Source: Perognathus longimembris pacificus (lineage: Eukaryota > Chordata > Mammalia > Rodentia > Heteromyidae). From it: a DNA stretch of 64,000 nucleotides. The stretch lies in NCBI RefSeq assembly GCF_023159225.1, contig NC_063169.1, forward strand, positions 61,405,934 to 61,469,933, read 5' to 3'. Shown here one piece after another: positions 63,831 to 64,000 of this stretch. The notes below the pieces were generated by a model. The model was given only the letters and a program-made list of their open reading frames with translations, had not been told where the DNA came from and did no database searches. Positions within the stretch are counted from its first letter, which is position 1. Every line of letters begins with the position of its first letter. Made by a program: the position numbers and the translations under genes.

Positions 63831-64000
63831 GACATGGAATTTATATTTATTTATTTATAAAGCAGGAATGCTTCTGCAGAGGAAACAACACAAAAAGAGA
63901 CAACCTATAGTAGAATGGGGAAAAAATTGACAATCTAATCATTTCATAAAGGATTTATATCTAGATTATATAAGGCACTTTAATAACTCAATAGCAAATA

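Overview
The window is mammalian nuclear DNA, most likely from a geomyoid rodent (kangaroo rat, pocket mouse or pocket gopher). Three things point there. (1) Dimeric SINEs with an ID-like, tRNA-Ala-derived left half and a second tRNA-like right half match the published description of IDL-Geo, a family known only from Geomyoidea. (2) A second, commoner SINE joins a 7SL/B1-like left half to the same right half. (3) B1 fragments, (AC)n tracts and L1, MIR and MaLR relics are typical of a rodent genome. The species is an inference from repeats, not from a gene.

I find no convincing protein-coding gene. The longest open frames (about 100-170 codons) are unsupported by recognisable domains, by pairs of good splice sites or by family resemblance, and many are simple repeats or SINEs read through. 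The window reads as intergenic or deep intronic DNA. There is no prokaryotic or phage content, no CRISPR array and no intact tRNA, rRNA or snRNA gene.

Layout. 0-11 kb: unique DNA with two regulatory-looking blocks (about 0.85-1.0 and 3.6-4.0 kb), four antisense SINEs, a MIR, a large pyrimidine tract and a truncated L1 3' end. 10-14 kb: two regulatory-looking blocks holding an OCT-SOX-like composite (10.47 kb) and a twin PBX site (13.41 kb), then a MIR. 17.4-24.2 kb: a dense repeat zone with L1 relics in both orientations and SINEs nested inside them. 25.6-30.3 kb: unique blocks that look like conserved non-coding elements. 32-35 kb: nested repeats, including a MaLR LTR split by a SINE and a 472-bp solo ERV LTR inserted in an older repeat with a clear 5-bp target duplication. 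35-44 kb: SINEs and two more truncated L1 ends with target duplications. 44-50 kb: mostly unique DNA. 51-59 kb: repeats again, including a SINE whose linker has become a (TTCC)n microsatellite. 59-61.5 kb: AT-rich unique DNA. 61.5-63.4 kb: the strongest regulatory candidate (a MARE/AP-1 site beside a perfect DR5 retinoid-receptor-type site), then a long unique block with forkhead sites.

The window shows no set of genes working together. What can be read is a history of insertions, dated relative to one another by nesting, and several candidate cis-regulatory modules. Conservation of those modules cannot be seen from one sequence. Every transcription-factor call is a motif reading only.
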